DNA from: Planococcus halocryophilus
GTDB lineage: Bacteria; Bacillota; Bacilli; Bacillales_A; Planococcaceae
Direction: 5' to 3'
NCBI RefSeq assembly: GCF_022489025.1
Contig: NZ_JAKVTG010000001.1
Span: forward strand, 186,001-250,000
Length of the DNA: 64,000 nt
Below are positions 62,253 through 64,000 of this stretch, one piece after another. Position 1 is the stretch's first letter; each line of letters opens with the position of its first letter. The position numbers and the translations under genes were made by a program. Below the pieces are notes generated by a model, which had not been told where the DNA came from, did no database searches, and was given only the letters and a program-made list of their open reading frames with translations.

Positions 62253-62735
62253 CTATTTTTTGGGAATTATAAAAAACGAACCAGTTGCAGTGGCAATATG
62301 TTTGCCATCTTCTTGCAAAATATTTCCTTCGATGACCATTGTATGTCTGCCACTGCGTATAATACGTGCATGTGCACTTATAGAGGCTTCATCTGCCACG
62401 GCTAAGTAATGAATGGCTAGATTGGTTGTCACAGCGCTAAAGCCCTCTGAACACTTGTTATTTGCTAAAGTACCCATTGCGGTATCAATTAACACGGCAA
62501 GAATGCCGCCGTGTGGTATAGCCATCGTATTATGGATAAAAGGAGTGTTCGGGATTGAAACAACTGAGGACTGGTCATCTAATGTGCGCGTCATGTTCAA
62601 GCTTGCGCTTAAATAGGTAGAAAATTCACCTTGCTGCTTTTTTTCGAAATTTCTTAAGTAGTCGGACAAAATCGTCATGTCTTCTTCACTGCTTTGTTCG
62701 ATTATGTGAGCAAATTGCTCGATTAGTTCACTCAT
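62253..62735 (-). CDS. PaaI-type hotdog thioesterase
   Basis: A 160-residue hotdog-fold protein, with the central helix segment HNTMAIPHGGILAVLIDTAM typical of PaaI/YdiI-type acyl-CoA thioesterases (HGG then the Asp). An N-terminal ~45-residue helical extension precedes the fold. It hydrolyses some acyl-CoA; the substrate is not evident. AAAGGATTGTCAAC precedes the ATG. It is convergent with ylbC with only 4 bp between stops and no clear terminator. I do not recall it between ylbC and ylbF in B. subtilis. Confidence 0.85.
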   Translation of the reverse strand: MSELIEQFAHIIEQSSEEDMTILSDYLRNFEKKQQGEFSTYLSASLNMTRTLDDQSSVVSIPNTPFIHNTMAIPHGGILAVLIDTAMGTLANNKCSEGFSAVTTNLAIHYLAVADEASISAHARIIRSGRHTMVIEGNILQEDGKHIATATGSFFIIPKK

Positions 62736-62809
62736 GTTGACAATCCTTTCAAGTCTGTAGTGAAAAGCAAAAATATCTGCTATGATTAAAATGTAAAGGA
62801 GGAAATGCT

Positions 62810-63256
62810 ATGATTATGACTTACGAATGGGCTGAAATTACTGACTTTGCAGACGAGTTAAGCCAAATGATCCTACAATCAGAGCAAGCTGACCTTTATC
62901 GAGAAGCTCATGCCTCTGTCTATAACGATAAAAATCTGGCGAATGAAATTCTTGCTTTCGCCAGATTAAAAGACCAATACGAAGAAGTTCAGCGCTTTGG
63001 AAAATACCACCCTGAATATTCTCGGGTAATGAAACAAATCCGTGTGGATAAACGTCGCTTAGATTTAAACGAAAAAGTGGCCAATCTACGTTTGATGGAA
63101 AACGAATTACAAGATTTAATCGATCAAGTAAGTTTCATTATAGGTAGATCTGTTTCCGAGGCAGTCAAAATACCGTCCACAAATCCATTTTTCTCATCTG
63201 ATTCTTCATGTGGTGGGAGCTGTGGTACTGGCGGCGGTTGTTCTTGTTCCGCTTAA
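62810..63256 (+). CDS. ricF: RicF (YlbF) of the RicAFT complex
   Basis: A 148-residue helical protein of the YlbF/YmcA (DUF964) family. In B. subtilis RicF forms a complex with RicA (YmcA) and RicT (YaaT) that guides RNase Y to mRNA maturation and affects competence and biofilm; the complex carries Fe-S clusters ligated by Cys. The Cys-rich tail here (four Cys in CGGSCGTGGGCSCS) fits that. RNase J1 is encoded at 27148 in the same window. AAAGGAGGAAATGCT precedes the ATG. A strong terminator follows. Confidence 0.92.
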   Translation: MIMTYEWAEITDFADELSQMILQSEQADLYREAHASVYNDKNLANEILAFARLKDQYEEVQRFGKYHPEYSRVMKQIRVDKRRLDLNEKVANLRLMENELQDLIDQVSFIIGRSVSEAVKIPSTNPFFSSDSSCGGSCGTGGGCSCSA

Positions 63257-63269
63257 TAACAAATAGTTT

Positions 63270-63305
63270 CATAAAAAAAGTGCAACGCTTGCGTTGCACT
63301 TTTTT
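63270..63305. terminator. Bidirectional terminator between ricF and the phosphodiesterase gene
   Basis: AAAAAAAGTGCAACGC / GCGTTGCACTTTTTTT, loop TT. Near-perfect palindrome. Confidence 0.95.
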
Positions 63306-63313
63306 TAACCCAA

Positions 63314-64000
63314 TTAAACTTCTAGTTCTGAAATAAGTGATAAAGCTAAGTCAGGTCGATCGGTAATGATGCCTTTCGCTCCCGAAGCGATTAACGCTCT
63401 CATCACATCCGGCTCATCAATAATCCAATAATGTACTGGAATATTCAAGTTCTCCAGAAACGCAATAAATCGAGCGGAGTCTAATCGGAATACCGAAGAC
63501 TTCGTAGGAATTTGGAACACATCTGCACGTGGCTGATAAAGATGTCCAAACTGGCTAGTAAATGCAGTATAGGCTTTTCTAATTTCATTTTCACCTGCAC
63601 CGACAGCTATCCGATTTTGAGCATACAAATTAAAACGATCGATTTGTTCATCATAAAAAGAAGTCACAACTACTCGGTCGTGTACACCGAGTGATTCAAT
63701 CAAGCGCCACAATTTGGAAGGTACTAAACTACCTTCGTAGGTTTCAGGAGCATCTTTAATATCAATATTAATGTACATCTGCGGAAATTTTTCAAACAGC
63801 TCACGCAACAATACAACTTTTTCGTTTTTTCCACGGAAGGAATGTTGCCCTTCTAGGTCTATAAAATGATACCCCAGATCAAAAGCTCTTAATTGTTCGA
63901 GAGACAAATCAGCGACTCGTCCTGCACCATCAGTTGTTCGGTCGATGTATTCATCGTGGAAAACGAGGATTTCTTCGTCATTTGTCATACGAATATCAAC
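63314..64000 (-). CDS. Glycerophosphodiester phosphodiesterase, N-terminus beyond window
   Basis: The frame is open from the window edge, so the gene is partial: about 228 C-terminal residues are visible and the HRG motif with the catalytic His lies outside. Visible family features are DIRMTNDEE, VFHDEYIDRTTDG (second catalytic His and metal Asp), YINIDIKD with its metal Glu/Asp equivalents, and the C-terminal GAKGIITDRPDLAL. It hydrolyses glycerophosphodiesters to glycerol-3-phosphate and an alcohol. No signal sequence can be judged. The Met at 63988 is internal, not the start. Confidence 0.88.
   Translation of the reverse strand, partial: VDIRMTNDEEILVFHDEYIDRTTDGAGRVADLSLEQLRAFDLGYHFIDLEGQHSFRGKNEKVVLLRELFEKFPQMYINIDIKDAPETYEGSLVPSKLWRLIESLGVHDRVVVTSFYDEQIDRFNLYAQNRIAVGAGENEIRKAYTAFTSQFGHLYQPRADVFQIPTKSSVFRLDSARFIAFLENLNIPVHYWIIDEPDVMRALIASGAKGIITDRPDLALSLISELEV

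Noticed and set aside
63314-63988. Phosphodiesterase read as a complete gene starting at the Met at 63988
   Set aside because: The frame continues to the window edge with family-like sequence before this Met, and the N-terminal catalytic motif is missing, so the gene is cut by the window.

Overview
The window is about 64 kb of low-GC Gram-positive chromosome. The gene order ykwC-ykyB-fadH-darB-ccpC-dapH-dapL, then ktrC/rnjA-rpoY/ykrA/def/ykyA-pdhABCD/speA/yktA-yktB-suhB/ylaF-typA-ylaH-ylaI-ylaN-ftsW-pycA-ctaA/ctaBCDEFG-ylbC-ricF, follows the Bacillus subtilis ykw-to-ylb region closely. I infer a member of the Bacillales, most likely Planococcaceae (Planococcus-like). The sporulation-linked ylaJ of B. 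subtilis is absent from its usual place between ylaI and ylaN. No rRNA, tRNA, CRISPR array, prophage or intact insertion sequence is visible.

Layout. 1-1012: two leftward envelope genes (a lipoprotein cut by the window edge and a CPBP-type membrane protein with degenerate motifs). 1214-4728: a small protein plus a MoxR ATPase / DUF58 / DUF4129 operon. 4946-12268: metabolic and regulatory core genes (YkwC, YkyB, FadH, the c-di-AMP receptor DarB, an MFS exporter with CcpC, and DapH-DapL of the acetylated lysine/diaminopimelate branch). 12400-24143: the main accessory block, an eight-gene rightward operon of tightly spaced or overlapping genes. It encodes an exported two-TM protein with a large outside domain, an ABC ATPase and permease, a membrane coiled-coil protein with a Gln-Gly repeat, a second MoxR and DUF58 pair, a BatA-like VWA protein and a double-VWA protein. 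A sequence matching an ECF sigma (sigma-W-like) promoter lies just upstream. 24226-31456: Bmr-like efflux, a Cys-rich small protein, KtrC, RNase J1 with RNAP epsilon, YkrA, peptide deformylase and YkyA. 31716-36640: the complete pyruvate dehydrogenase operon. 36730-46712: envelope, polyamine and YktA/YktB/YlaX-type genes with TypA. 46971-59451: FtsW, pyruvate carboxylase, and the haem A / caa3 oxidase gene set ctaA, ctaBCDEF, ctaG, ctaM. 59536-64000: AI-2E family protein, YugN, YlbC, a thioesterase, RicF and the 3' part of a glycerophosphodiesterase gene.

Functional themes. Pyruvate is handled by both PDH and PycA. DarB, KtrC and PycA all belong to the published c-di-AMP network. The cta block carries subunits, haem A synthesis and assembly factors of one caa3 oxidase. 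The 12.4-24.1 kb operon looks like an envelope machine in which an AAA+ ATPase and several VWA proteins act with an ABC transporter; its function is not known to me and it is the best candidate here for an undescribed system.

Unexplained non-coding structure includes a 23-codon gene candidate with its own promoter and terminator-like hairpin (29107-29262), three copies of a dispersed ~150-bp repeat (one decayed), a palindromic IS-end-like insert inside a terminator (59452-59537), a terminator whose two arms encode the C-termini of both convergent genes (45071-45113), and a hairpin that would hide a Shine-Dalgarno sequence (344-390). All functional statements rest on reading the sequence and on remembered family knowledge; no searches were run.
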